This document shows, piece by piece, positions 42,999-52,125 of a stretch of 64,000 nucleotides of DNA. Location of the stretch: assembly GCA_040219275.1 (NCBI GenBank), contig JAVJSU010000006.1, positions 62,001 through 126,000 of the forward strand. The letters are read 5' to 3'. A model generated the notes under the pieces. The model had not been told where the DNA came from. It searched no databases and worked only from the letters and a program-made list of their open reading frames with translations. Position 1 is the stretch's first letter; each line of letters begins with the position of its first letter. This DNA comes from JAVJSU01 sp040219275 (GTDB lineage: Bacteria > Chloroflexota > Anaerolineae > Aggregatilineales > Phototrophicaceae). Position numbers and translations under genes: made by a program.

Positions 42999-43988
42999 TT
43001 AGCGAACCTGCGAAACCATTTCCACAATCGCTGAGACTGCCACTTCTGGCTGGTCGATGTGAATATTGTGCCCACTGTTCTCTGCAATCACCTGTCGGCT
43101 ATTAGAAGACAATTGGAGCAATTCGGCTTGCATAGTCTCCCAGCCTGTTTGCTGATCTAAGGCTGCGGTCACAACAATCAGGGGCACATCACCGAAAGAC
43201 TTGATTGCATCTGCCTGAGCCAAACTTTCCTGAAGACTCGTGCCTTCATCCATCCACGCCTGAACAGATTTGGGAGTCACTGAGAATGCTGTATAAGCAG
43301 GCTGTACTTCAGGCTGTAGATTTTGAGTTATTAATTGATTGCCTAATAGACGCACCAATCCGATACGCGCCAACAGGGAGGGAAGCGACAGTCCGCTGGA
43401 TTGGGAGGGAGTCTGAGGTTCTATTTCCACATGTGGCTGAGTCATCTGACGGGGACTCATTGAATCGATCAGCACAACCCCAACGACTTCTGTTGCATAA
43501 TTGTGAGCAAAAATACGCACAGGTAAGCCGCCCAGTGAATGACCAGCTATTACATAAGGTCCCTCAATATTGGCTCGCTCAAGCAAGGTATGCAGTTCTA
43601 TGGCGAATTGTTCGGCATTGCGTGGCAAGGGACCTGCCTCGCTATACCCCATACCGGCTCGATCATAGGTACAGACGCGCGTTGTCTTTGCTACTTCCCC
43701 CTGAACCCAACTCCATTCAAGAGACCATGCGCCCCATCCAGCATCAATGACTACGGTGGGACTACCAGTGCCAGTGCAGTTGATATGCAAGCGATAGCCA
43801 CCCACATCAACCATTTGACCGGGAGGGGGATAGGCTTGTGTATCAGAGGCTTCTGCTACAGACTCGTATATGATTCCTGCCAAAATTAGTACGATTACCA
43901 AAGCTACAAATCTGCCTAGCCAACGAAAATAGCGACGACCTTGACGTTTTGGAATATTCACTTCGGTTATTTGCGTTTGACTGCTCAT
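42999..43988 (-). CDS. membrane-anchored alpha/beta hydrolase
   Basis: Start at ATG 43988 behind AAAGGAACAACA (329 residues). One N-terminal membrane helix (~20-45) is followed by an alpha/beta hydrolase with NCTGTGSPTVVIDAGWG (oxyanion region), YDRAGMGYSE, the nucleophile elbow AGHSLGG and a late His in NSGHNIHIDQP. This is a complete triad of the haloperoxidase or esterase type. The first copy of the conserved operator (44107-44138) lies 118 bp upstream. The substrate is unknown. Confidence 0.88.
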   Translation of the reverse strand: MSSQTQITEVNIPKRQGRRYFRWLGRFVALVIVLILAGIIYESVAEASDTQAYPPPGQMVDVGGYRLHINCTGTGSPTVVIDAGWGAWSLEWSWVQGEVAKTTRVCTYDRAGMGYSEAGPLPRNAEQFAIELHTLLERANIEGPYVIAGHSLGGLPVRIFAHNYATEVVGVVLIDSMSPRQMTQPHVEIEPQTPSQSSGLSLPSLLARIGLVRLLGNQLITQNLQPEVQPAYTAFSVTPKSVQAWMDEGTSLQESLAQADAIKSFGDVPLIVVTAALDQQTGWETMQAELLQLSSNSRQVIAENSGHNIHIDQPEVAVSAIVEMVSQVR

Positions 43989-44106
43989 TGTTGTTCCTTT
44001 TATGGTCAGTGACGACCTATTCATAATTTGAGTGGAGAGGGGATTCTATCTGCCTGAGTTATCATCCCCTCGATTTGTTTTAACTATCTAAAGAGTAGTT
44101 GATGCT

Positions 44107-44138
44107 GTGGGGTAGCGTCATACCCCACCTAGGGTATT
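44107..44138. promoter_or_regulatory. conserved LAL-cassette operator, copy 1
   Basis: A 32-bp site with three half-sites, GTGGGGTA (44107), TACCCCA (44121) and TAGGGTAT (44130). It matches the site at 46424-46455 in 29 of 32 positions. It lies in the gap upstream of the alpha/beta hydrolase gene (start 43988). The LuxR-type regulator at 46455-49133 is the natural candidate to bind it. Confidence 0.65.
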
Positions 44139-44149
44139 GTTGTGGGGCA

Positions 44150-44785
44150 TTATCGAATCTCAACGGCACACGAACAGCTTTCGGGATCGCGCTGGCAGGT
44201 GCAGACGACTTGATCGACGCATCTCCAACACGGACTCAAGCCATCTTCAATCAATGGAACATCAAGTAGCCTTGCACCAATTCGCGCTCGTTCCAGCATG
44301 TCAAATGGAATTAACCCTAAACTGTTGTTACGTTGGAACGAAAGCTGACCTACTGCCTGAAAACCCGCTTTTTGCATTCCTATACCTGATGGCAAATTCT
44401 CCGGGGCATGGATAATCCAGAAGCGTTCAGCCTGTTCCATCTGCACAATTGCTTGCAAGAGACGCGGATATAATCCTCTTCCTTGCCAGTCGGGGAGGGT
44501 TGCAAAATCCCACAAGTAGCGGCTATCCACTGGTATAGAAAAAGCAAGGTTTAGCTCTCCAATAGATGCTTCGCGTCTAGCGACCCAACCATAGCTCACA
44601 GCGGTTTTGCCAATAAAGCCAATATACGGCTGGTGTCCGTCACGCCGTCGTTGCTCCACTTCAGCGATAGTAATACGATTGATTGGTGCCAGCCGTGCAT
44701 CATCTGCTACGAGTCGCACATGAAAGTTCGATAAAGGGGATAAATCCAGCAAGGGATCAGAAGCCCACCACGTTGCTAATGCCAT
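44150..44785 (-). CDS. GNAT-family acetyltransferase
   Basis: Start at ATG 44785 behind GAGGAGAACAAT (211 residues). It shows the GNAT pattern, with a beta-strand pair ending in YLWDFATLPDWQGRGLYPRLLQAIVQ (the Q/RxxGxG/A acetyl-CoA loop, here PDWQGRGLYPRLL). The C-terminus has two cysteine-rich stretches (CWRCVDQVVCTCQRD and CSC) that could bind a metal ion. Substrates may be small molecules or N-termini. It sits between hairpin 44862-44888 and operator copy 1. Confidence 0.85.
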   Translation of the reverse strand: MALATWWASDPLLDLSPLSNFHVRLVADDARLAPINRITIAEVEQRRRDGHQPYIGFIGKTAVSYGWVARREASIGELNLAFSIPVDSRYLWDFATLPDWQGRGLYPRLLQAIVQMEQAERFWIIHAPENLPSGIGMQKAGFQAVGQLSFQRNNSLGLIPFDMLERARIGARLLDVPLIEDGLSPCWRCVDQVVCTCQRDPESCSCAVEIR

Positions 44786-44861
44786 ATTGTTCTCCTCATA
44801 CTCTATGCAAGTCATAATGATTGGTTGTTACTAAGTTACTTAAAAGGGATCGTTCAAGCTT

Positions 44862-44888
44862 GAGGCAAAGTAACCCTTACTTTGCCTC
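44862..44888. repeat. perfect 12-bp inverted repeat in the cassette
   Basis: GAGGCAAAGTAA (44862-44873) pairs with TTACTTTGCCTC (44877-44888) with only 3 nt between. No T run follows in either direction. It lies between the PAF-AH-like gene and the GNAT gene and may act as an mRNA processing or stability element. Confidence 0.6.
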
Positions 44889-45015
44889 GAATGATTCAAA
44901 GTCTTACATTCACTTACCGAATCTGTGAGACTATCGTGACAATTGCTGTTCCATGAGCTTGTTTTCTTGCTCACGACCCTGCACCACAATTATTTCGATT
45001 TCCTATGGCAAACTG

Positions 45016-46359
45016 TTAAGATCCGACGTATCCAAAGGTCACTTCAGGATAATCCAGATTTGGTGGGTCGGTCAGCAAACCTGACTGCTCGCCTTTGACA
45101 TAGGTGTCGAAGAAAGCAACGATGTAATCGTTTTGGATTTGAAGCATCCGTGTCGAGGCAATTGTTCCGACCATTTCATCGGTAACCAACTGTGGAACTA
45201 GGTCATGCACGAAGGTCAGATCGCTGACATAGCTGTTATGTTGTGTTCCAGCAATTGTCAGCTGATAGCTCGTCGGGGAGACCGTCAGAAGACGCATTTG
45301 ATCGGCAAGGTTTTGAGTTTCTGTTGCCTCTAACTGCTCGCGCGTCATCCCTTGCGCCTCTAGTTGAGCATCCGACACTTCGACTGCCGATAGGTCGGTT
45401 TCGCCTTCGGAACTCATGATTAGAAAGGGTGTCACCAACGCGTCGCTCATGACCGTGCCAAATAGCCTCCCGTCCATATCAATCGCAGCAACGATTCGTG
45501 GGTCGTCGTAAGCGGCTTGTAGCGCGGTTGCACCGCCGAACGAGTGACCGAACATGCCGATGCGCGATAAGTCCAACTGTCCGCTCAGTTGCCCGTCGGA
45601 GATATTCACATCATCCAGCCAATCCAGCACAAAGCGCGCATCATTCACCCAGGATTGGATGAGGAGATTGCTCATGGCATCACCTTCTACGTCCATACCA
45701 GCGAGAACCGCAGTCACATACTGCCCATCGGGGTAAAACGAGATCGCGCTACTGAAGACTGGATCGACGACTACCACGACATACCCATGACTGGCGATTT
45801 GTTCCAGCAATGCGGTGTAAAGATGCACCGGAGTCCCTAGACCTGGCATAAAGAGAAGCACGGGATACCCACCCTCAATCGGCGCGACAGGAGCGTCATT
45901 GTATAGGTTCGGTTGCAGAGATTGCGTCAGAGCCGGTGGAACACCCATCACCGCAGCAAATGCCCGCGCCTCAACCTCGGTCATATAGGGTGCAGGTTGC
46001 GCGGTGGCATCAAGCTCAGCGGGGTAGTAGAAGGTAACAGCTAGCGTGCGCTTGTCGGTAGTGTCGTCAGTGAAGATTTCATCACGCGATTGATCCGTAA
46101 TCGCTCGCATGGTTTGCCCTATCGCGTATTGCCCCGATAAGGACGGAAACGTTCCCGCTGGTTGTGTATCTTGTGCAACGATTGGCAACGCAGACAGTGC
46201 CAGAATAGCTATAAAGAGTCTACTTGCCCACCGTAAATAGCCGCGTTTTTTGGGTAACGATTGAGATGTTTCTGCCAAAGAGATATGATCGCCACTCATA
46301 TGGGATTTATTGCCCTGAGTAGAAACGACTTTTGAGGAATAGCTTGGATAAAACGACAT
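45016..46359 (-). CDS. PAF-acetylhydrolase-like alpha/beta hydrolase
   Basis: A 447-residue exported enzyme starting behind CAGGAGGTTCTGTT. A membrane or signal helix lies at ~45-65 (LRWASRLFIAILALSALPIVAQ), after an N-terminal cytoplasmic stretch. The hydrolase has VLLFMPGLGTPVHLYTALLEQIASHGYVVVVVD, the nucleophile elbow GMFGHSFGGATA and a late His in AGTQHNSY, as in PAF-AH/lipase family members. These cleave esters of oxidised or short-chain phospholipids. Operator copy 2 lies 65 bp upstream, so it is probably the first target of the neighbouring regulator. Confidence 0.85.
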   Translation of the reverse strand: MSFYPSYSSKVVSTQGNKSHMSGDHISLAETSQSLPKKRGYLRWASRLFIAILALSALPIVAQDTQPAGTFPSLSGQYAIGQTMRAITDQSRDEIFTDDTTDKRTLAVTFYYPAELDATAQPAPYMTEVEARAFAAVMGVPPALTQSLQPNLYNDAPVAPIEGGYPVLLFMPGLGTPVHLYTALLEQIASHGYVVVVVDPVFSSAISFYPDGQYVTAVLAGMDVEGDAMSNLLIQSWVNDARFVLDWLDDVNISDGQLSGQLDLSRIGMFGHSFGGATALQAAYDDPRIVAAIDMDGRLFGTVMSDALVTPFLIMSSEGETDLSAVEVSDAQLEAQGMTREQLEATETQNLADQMRLLTVSPTSYQLTIAGTQHNSYVSDLTFVHDLVPQLVTDEMVGTIASTRMLQIQNDYIVAFFDTYVKGEQSGLLTDPPNLDYPEVTFGYVGS

Positions 46360-46423
46360 AACAGAACCTCCTGAAAATGGAAACGAAAAGAGTTGAACAT
46401 CTCATTTCAGGGTATCTGTTGTC

Positions 46424-46455
46424 GTGGGGTAGTGTCATACCCCATATAGGGTATT
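46424..46455. promoter_or_regulatory. conserved LAL-cassette operator, copy 2
   Basis: Half-sites GTGGGGTA (46424), TACCCCA (46438) and TAGGGTAT (46447) with the same offsets (0, 14, 23) as at 44107. The site overlaps the last base of the regulator stop codon and lies 65 bp upstream of the PAF-AH-like start. Confidence 0.7.
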
Positions 46456-49133
46456 TACAGCAAATTGAATGTTTCTGCGTGTTTAATGGCTTCCCAGCGG
46501 CTGTGAACATCAAGCTTGCTATAAATGTTCTTGATGTGCTTGCGCGCCGTGTCAACAGCGATAAACAGCCGTTCTGCGATTTCATTACTTTCCAGACCAT
46601 CGGCGAGCAAGTGTAACACTTCTAATTCACGGTCACTGAGGGTATCGGCTCGATGTCCTACAGCACGACGGCTAGGTGCGGGGGACGGGAGTGGCTTTCC
46701 AAGTGCCCTCAGCAAATCGGCGATATACAGAGGTGAGATTGACATTGCAAGCTCTCCTTTGCGTTGCATATCGAGGATTTTCTTCACCAGCAGGGCAACA
46801 ACTTGTCCTTCATCGACAAAAATACGTAGCGGCTGTTCCGATTCTGCCAGTGACAAAGCCCGCGACAGTGATGCTATGGCGTTTTGGCTGTCATTAGAGG
46901 TATGGAATGCAAGGGCTTGCAAAATGAGTGCACGAATCAGACTGCCATTACGTTGACTGTCATCAGCGCGTTTTACCATACGATCCAATAGATAGAGTGC
47001 TTTATCAATACTTTCTGCTCTAGCGATGTACAGCCGCGCCAACATGAGATAGTACCCTTCGCGGTGATAACTGAACTCGTCATCAAGTCCCAAGTGATTC
47101 TCCACTGCCCAACTTTCGACAGCATCAAGATTGCCTTGTTCTAACCAGCGTCGCGCTCGATAGATTGACAGCAAAGTCACTCGTCCTTGCAATTTGCTCA
47201 TCCGTTCAAGCTGCCCTGCACGATGCAAATAATGCTCCGCCCCATCTGTATCGTTCTGAAGCGTTTTGAGGCGTGATAAGGCGACATATGCCCTCAGTAA
47301 CGCCATCGGAAAGCTTTCTGGATTAATCTGCTCAGTACTTTGAAGCAGATAAGGCTCTGCTGAATCAAGATCATTGCGCTCCATGCTGATTTCACCTAAT
47401 AGCAGTGCGACATAGCCGCTTGTCGGGAAAGCTTGTAAGCCCGGCATCTGTGTAGCGTGTTCCAATTGCTGACAGGTGTTTTCAGCGGCGTGTAAGCTAA
47501 GTTGTGTTGTTTGAAGTGTGGAAAGATGCCAGAATGCCGATAGCATGGCGAATGAACTGCCTATTTCCTGACTCAACTCCATCGCATACGACAAGACCTC
47601 TACCGCCTCCTGAACGTCACCGATATAGGAATAGGTTATACCCAGATTGATAGCCGCCATACAACGCCAGCTCACCGCGTCTTCTGGCAGGTGTTCTAAT
47701 GCTTGCCGAGCTAAGGTGAGTGTTTCGGGAAACTGCTGATGTAAGCCTGTCAGTGTGCTGTGAACAGCCGCGAGCATCCCTACAATCAACTGATCGCTAT
47801 TGTTTGTGTGATTCAGCGCATTTTCGGCATCCCGGATGCGCTGTTTGGCGGTGATCATCTGGTTTGTCAGATGTAAGACCCACGCATGATAAAGATAGAG
47901 GCGCGGATAGATCTGAATAACATCGTCAGGTAAAGCAGTCAACCAGCCGAGCAAGGTACTGTGTTCGGCACGTCGCCAGATGAGTAGTTCTGCGATTCCC
48001 TGTACCAATTCTGCCGCACGTTCGTTGTCCTGCGCCACAAGAGCATGGCTGATGGCTTCTGATTGCAGTCCGTTGCGTTCAAACCAATAAGAAGCATGTT
48101 GGTGGAGTTCTCTCACACGATCTGGATATTTCAATTTCAGACGGTGATGCAAAAAATCGGCGAACAGGCGATGATAGCGATACCACTGGCGTTTGTCATC
48201 CAATGCAATCACAAAAAAGTGATGACGCTCCAGATATTCCAGTACAGTGCGACTTTCCGCCATACCTGTGACGGTATCACATAAGTCTGAATTAAGACGT
48301 TCAAGGATGCTCGTTTGTAGCAAAAACTGCTGAATTGCTTGCGGCTGACGGTCAAGGATTTCATCTCCCAAATAATCTAGCACATAGTGATGATCCCCTG
48401 CGAATGAAGCAATAAATTCAGCCGTGTCTGTCTTTCCTTGTAATGCCAATCCCGCTAGTTGTAAGCCAGCAATCCAGCCTTCGATCCGTGTATCGAGTGC
48501 CTCAACCTCGTTTATAGTGAGTGTCAGTCCCATAACATCTGTGAAGAAACTTTCGATCTCGTGCGGTAAAAAGCGTAAGTCAGCACTTCTTAATTCGAGT
48601 AATTGGTTGCGGACACGCATTCGTGCAAGTGGCAATGGTGGATCGGTACGGGTTGTTATGATGAGTCGTAGTTGCGACGGCATATGCTCGACGAGAAAGG
48701 TCAAGGCATCCTGGATTGCTGGTGTTTCGATGATGTGATAATCATCTAGAACTAAAGTCAGCAAATCCGGAAGTGCTGAAAGCTCATTAATCAGTGCGGA
48801 TAAGATTGTTTCAACGGGTAGAGGTTGAGGCTCATGTAGAAGGGTGAGCGTTTTGTGGCCAATGTCAGGATACGCCGTTTGGATGGTTGCGATAACATAG
48901 TCCCAAAATCGAACGGGATCATTATCTCCTGAATCAATAGAAAACCAAATGACCTTCATCGCAGTCTGTGAAATCCACTCACCCACCAGTGCTGTCTTGC
49001 CATAACCTGCTGGCGCAACGATCAGGGCAAGATTGTACTCATGGAGTTTATCCAACCTTTGAATTAACTCTACACGATGTACATGCGATAGACGAACTGG
49101 CGGAACATTAAGTTTGGTGTTCAGCAAGAGCAT
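46455..49133 (-). CDS. LAL (MalT-type) LuxR transcription regulator, left copy
   Basis: An 892-residue regulator from ATG 49133. It has a STAND NTPase with Walker A APAGYGKTALV (43-47 core) and Walker B TLVLDDYH, a TPR-like helical middle (~350-780), and a C-terminal LuxR HTH with LSDRELEVLHLLADGLESNEIAERL and recognition helix AVDTARKHIKNIYSKL. LAL proteins multimerise on binding ATP and an inducer to activate adjacent operons. Here the operator overlaps its own stop codon and controls the next genes. Its paralogue at 53360 has the same architecture with a different recognition helix. Confidence 0.92.
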   Translation of the reverse strand: MLLLNTKLNVPPVRLSHVHRVELIQRLDKLHEYNLALIVAPAGYGKTALVGEWISQTAMKVIWFSIDSGDNDPVRFWDYVIATIQTAYPDIGHKTLTLLHEPQPLPVETILSALINELSALPDLLTLVLDDYHIIETPAIQDALTFLVEHMPSQLRLIITTRTDPPLPLARMRVRNQLLELRSADLRFLPHEIESFFTDVMGLTLTINEVEALDTRIEGWIAGLQLAGLALQGKTDTAEFIASFAGDHHYVLDYLGDEILDRQPQAIQQFLLQTSILERLNSDLCDTVTGMAESRTVLEYLERHHFFVIALDDKRQWYRYHRLFADFLHHRLKLKYPDRVRELHQHASYWFERNGLQSEAISHALVAQDNERAAELVQGIAELLIWRRAEHSTLLGWLTALPDDVIQIYPRLYLYHAWVLHLTNQMITAKQRIRDAENALNHTNNSDQLIVGMLAAVHSTLTGLHQQFPETLTLARQALEHLPEDAVSWRCMAAINLGITYSYIGDVQEAVEVLSYAMELSQEIGSSFAMLSAFWHLSTLQTTQLSLHAAENTCQQLEHATQMPGLQAFPTSGYVALLLGEISMERNDLDSAEPYLLQSTEQINPESFPMALLRAYVALSRLKTLQNDTDGAEHYLHRAGQLERMSKLQGRVTLLSIYRARRWLEQGNLDAVESWAVENHLGLDDEFSYHREGYYLMLARLYIARAESIDKALYLLDRMVKRADDSQRNGSLIRALILQALAFHTSNDSQNAIASLSRALSLAESEQPLRIFVDEGQVVALLVKKILDMQRKGELAMSISPLYIADLLRALGKPLPSPAPSRRAVGHRADTLSDRELEVLHLLADGLESNEIAERLFIAVDTARKHIKNIYSKLDVHSRWEAIKHAETFNLL

Positions 49134-49190
49134 CGCGTTGCCGTCCAATCAGTACATAATATCTTTGATAGTCGGTGGAGAAAAAATACA

Positions 49191-49212
49191 TGTGGGTAAA
49201 AATATCCCCACA
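49191..49212. promoter_or_regulatory. possible autoregulatory site upstream of the left LAL gene
   Basis: TGTGGG (49191-49196) and CCCACA (49207-49212) are inverted around a 10-nt AT-rich spacer. The arms resemble the GTGGGGTA/TACCCCA half-sites but with one base less spacing. The site lies 58-79 bp upstream of the regulator start. Confidence 0.4.
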
Positions 49213-49278
49213 GTAATTTCACTTATTATTTTGAACTCATATAGGATAGCGATTTGCTGTCGGTATAATTGGGGACAT

Positions 49279-50190
49279 CTACCGATACCAATCTTTTATA
49301 ATTATATTTGCAACTTTACCCCCTGTATAGATAGCATCTAATGCCCATCGACCGTTCTGAACGTCACCCACAGCCCATAAGTTTGTTACATTCGTTTGCT
49401 GAATGGTGTCGGTTTTCGCATGACCCTCGTCATCGATCTCCAAACCGAGATTTTCAATTAAGGTATGAACGAGTGGTAAAGGCTTTTTCGGCGGTATCCA
49501 TAAAAGTGTACCGACTGCTACTTCCTCCCCGGTATCTAGAGATACAGCCTTAACTCTGCCATCTATATGATAGATTTGAGTGATGCCGCCTTTGTGAACG
49601 GAAATGCCCGATGCGATCAGTTTGTCTTGATAATTGGAGTCAATTGACACATTGGCTTGTAATAGCAATTTAGTGTCTGATGTCCAGTTCTGCACCAGCG
49701 GCGGAAAGTGATGAGCCTTTCGTACAGACGAGGCTACGATTCCCCAGGCTCTATCTCGATTTTCATAACCATCACAATATGGACAGGGAATGATGGTATC
49801 TGCCCAACATTCCGCAAAACCCGGAATATTGGGATACACATCACGATAGCCTACTGCCAGAATCACATGCTTCGCGCTGATCGATGTGCCTTCGTCACCT
49901 ATCACATAAAACTCGCCATTATTCAGTTTTTCTATGTTTATGACTTGCTCGTGACAAAGCTCCGCACTTTGATAAACGGCTATCTGTTTCCATGCGATCT
50001 CGCGGATTTCCGCAGGTCGTAATCCATCCAAACCGAGCAAATTATGTACACCATGTGATGCTGCATTACGCGGTGGCTGCGGATCATCAAATACAATGAT
50101 GCGCTTTCGGGTTCGTGCGAGTACAAGTGTTGCCTCCAAACCAGCTGGACCACCACCGATTACCGCAATATCATAGTGATTGTGTTGCAT
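49279..50190 (-). CDS. thioredoxin-reductase-like FAD/NAD(P)H oxidoreductase
   Basis: A 303-residue enzyme. I favour ATG 50190, with GGAGAT at good distance, over ATG 50202. The FAD-binding motif is YDIAVIGGGPAGLEATLVLARTRKR. The disulfide motif CPYC lies in IIPCPYCDGYENRD, as in TrxR-like enzymes with an altered CxxC. The NADPH motif is weak. The C-terminal ATNLWAVGDVQNGRWALDAIYTGGKVAN is the FAD-binding GD box. Related Chloroflexota enzymes reduce small disulfides or flavin carriers. It is the last gene of the right LAL cassette. Confidence 0.88.
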   Translation of the reverse strand: MQHNHYDIAVIGGGPAGLEATLVLARTRKRIIVFDDPQPPRNAASHGVHNLLGLDGLRPAEIREIAWKQIAVYQSAELCHEQVINIEKLNNGEFYVIGDEGTSISAKHVILAVGYRDVYPNIPGFAECWADTIIPCPYCDGYENRDRAWGIVASSVRKAHHFPPLVQNWTSDTKLLLQANVSIDSNYQDKLIASGISVHKGGITQIYHIDGRVKAVSLDTGEEVAVGTLLWIPPKKPLPLVHTLIENLGLEIDDEGHAKTDTIQQTNVTNLWAVGDVQNGRWALDAIYTGGKVANIIIKDWYR

Positions 50191-50205
50191 AATTATCTCC
50201 ATTTT

Positions 50206-51192
50206 CTAAGATTTTCCCTGTTGGGCTACAGTGATGACCACATTCCCTTTTTTATGACCGGAGTCAACATAGCGATGAGCTTCGATCATATGCTCCAATG
50301 GATAACAGCGATCAATCACAGCTTTGATTTTCCCCGATTCAACCAGTTCTCTCAGGAAATCGAGATCATCTCTGGTTGGGGTTGCAGTTCCACCTATGAG
50401 TGTTTTGCCAGTTTTTCGGGAAACCAATTGCATTTGAATCAGGAGTGCCGGACCGGAAACTGCTTGAAGATAATTTCCAGGTTTGTTGAGCGAATTTAGA
50501 GCATCTGAAAGTAGCGTCTTACCAACTGTGTCGAAAATGATGTCGTAGGTCTTACCGTTTCTGGTAAAATCTTCACGGGTGTAATCGATAATATGATCTG
50601 CCCCCAGAGATTTCACCAATTCGATATTGGGTGTACTGCAAACCGCTGTAACTTCTGCACCAAAGTACTTAGCTATCTGAATTGCCGATGTACCAACACT
50701 GCCAGACGCACCATAAATCAGCACCTGTTGTCCGCTTTTGATATTCCCGCGTTTCAGAAAATTTAAGGCGGTAACACCACCAAACGGAACGGCTACGGCT
50801 TCTTCATAGCTGATATTCGATGGTTTCATTGCCAGCGCACTATTCTCAGGCACACAGGCATACTCCGCATAGGCACTCAGTTGTGTTATGTCATAAGCAT
50901 ATACTTGATCACCCATCTTAAAACGTCTGACATCTTTACCGACGGCTTCAACTTCTCCTGCCAATACCATCCCCGGTATCGATTTTTTAGGTTTTGTCAG
51001 ACCCAGTGTCAGGCGAGCAGGAAGCCATAGTGAGCGTGGGACTGTGAAACTCCGCACCCGCGAATCCCCGGCTGTTACAGTTGTCGCATAGACTTTGACA
51101 AGGACTTCGTTATCAGCAGGAATGGGTTTTGTGACTTCTCGATATTCCAAAACTTCTGGTGAACCATATTTTGTTGCTACGATTGCTTTCAT
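50206..51192 (-). CDS. MDR-family NAD(P)H quinone/enone reductase, right copy
   Basis: A 328-residue medium-chain reductase, closely similar to the left copy at 41908. The GroES-like N-domain (ADNEVLVKVYATTVTAGDSRVRSF) and Rossmann domain (YGASGSVGTSAIQIAKYFGAEVTAVC) are intact. The loop GASGSVG differs from GASGGVG in the left copy. AAGGAGAAATCACA precedes ATG. Function is again electrophile or quinone reduction. It directly precedes the TrxR-like gene. Confidence 0.9.
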   Translation of the reverse strand: MKAIVATKYGSPEVLEYREVTKPIPADNEVLVKVYATTVTAGDSRVRSFTVPRSLWLPARLTLGLTKPKKSIPGMVLAGEVEAVGKDVRRFKMGDQVYAYDITQLSAYAEYACVPENSALAMKPSNISYEEAVAVPFGGVTALNFLKRGNIKSGQQVLIYGASGSVGTSAIQIAKYFGAEVTAVCSTPNIELVKSLGADHIIDYTREDFTRNGKTYDIIFDTVGKTLLSDALNSLNKPGNYLQAVSGPALLIQMQLVSRKTGKTLIGGTATPTRDDLDFLRELVESGKIKAVIDRCYPLEHMIEAHRYVDSGHKKGNVVITVAQQGKS

Positions 51193-51260
51193 TGTGATTT
51201 CTCCTTATTTGAAATAGGTATTTAGTGTGTTCTGAGCAAAAATTGACAATTCGGTGGAGT

Positions 51261-51282
51261 GGGAAGGGCTTCGACCCTCCCC
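51261..51282. repeat. intercistronic hairpin
   Basis: AGGG-CTTCGA-CCCT (51265-51278), extended by GGG and CCC outside a bulge, lies between the DUF4386 gene and the MDR gene. With no T run it may limit read-through or stabilise the upstream mRNA. Confidence 0.4.
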
Positions 51283-51292
51283 ATCATCTGGT

Positions 51293-52048
51293 CTATGCTA
51301 CGCTGACCAGTTCATAGCTTGCGGATGGTGCAGGTTCAAAAGTTGTTTCCGTCTGCTTGAATCCTCTGGTGATAAGCCGGATAGCCAGTATCAGTTCCCA
51401 TGTAAAGATAGGGATTACAGTGACTCCTGCCAATAACGTCGTCTGGTCATAGGAGCCAAACATCTGGGCGACCGTGTAGGCGAAGATCAAGGGACCTCCG
51501 ACCAGTCCTAGCACAGGGATGAAACGGGGTACAAGGCGAGATTTATACATCAGGTATGCCATGAATACCGTGTTTGTTCCGCAGACCAAGCCTGGTCCCA
51601 ACAATAAAGTCCAGTTGTGGAATGACACAAGTACATTAGCGAATGTGATAAGGGTCATAGTGTCTGCATCGCTAGCCACCATCATATTCTGGCGCAGTGC
51701 CACAAGCACCAAGAGTGGAAGAGCACCTACAATAATAACGCTTGCTTCCAGTGTGCGGAGTCCAATGTAGCCCAGTGCGACACTTTCGTTCCAGCGTTTA
51801 ACCGCAGGAAATAGTGCAAGTGAGGTGCCAACTACAGCCAGTGCAAGGATAACTTCGAGTAAAGCTCCCAATATCACTTGAGTGTCAAAACCTCTGCCGA
51901 TGATGTAATGTGTATCCTTCAGGATAGGGTTGTACAATATGGCGGAACCAATGGCGGTGACATGTGTGATAAGGTAGAGTATGCCGGCTGTCATCGCGTT
52001 CATTCGGAATATGTTTACACCTGTTATAGTCTGCTGTTGCGTGTTCAT
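51293..52048 (-). CDS. DUF4386-family membrane protein
   Basis: A 251-residue protein with about six or seven hydrophobic segments. The opening AGILYLITHVTAIGSAILYNPIL and WTLLLGPGLVCGTNTVFMAYLMYKSRLVPRFIPVLGLVGGPL are characteristic of DUF4386. The family function is unknown. It follows another membrane gene with a 77-nt gap, in the right LAL cassette. AAGGAGAACAACAC precedes the start. Confidence 0.85.
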   Translation of the reverse strand: MNTQQQTITGVNIFRMNAMTAGILYLITHVTAIGSAILYNPILKDTHYIIGRGFDTQVILGALLEVILALAVVGTSLALFPAVKRWNESVALGYIGLRTLEASVIIVGALPLLVLVALRQNMMVASDADTMTLITFANVLVSFHNWTLLLGPGLVCGTNTVFMAYLMYKSRLVPRFIPVLGLVGGPLIFAYTVAQMFGSYDQTTLLAGVTVIPIFTWELILAIRLITRGFKQTETTFEPAPSASYELVSVA

Positions 52049-52125
52049 GTGTTGTTCTCCTTTTGGGTTATATAATTCACGATATACATGGGTTTATTTT
52101 CTAAGTAGTGTTCCGCTATTGTTGT

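Noticed and set aside
43205..43750. 181-residue plus-strand frame
   Set aside because: Antisense to the alpha/beta hydrolase with complete catalytic motifs.
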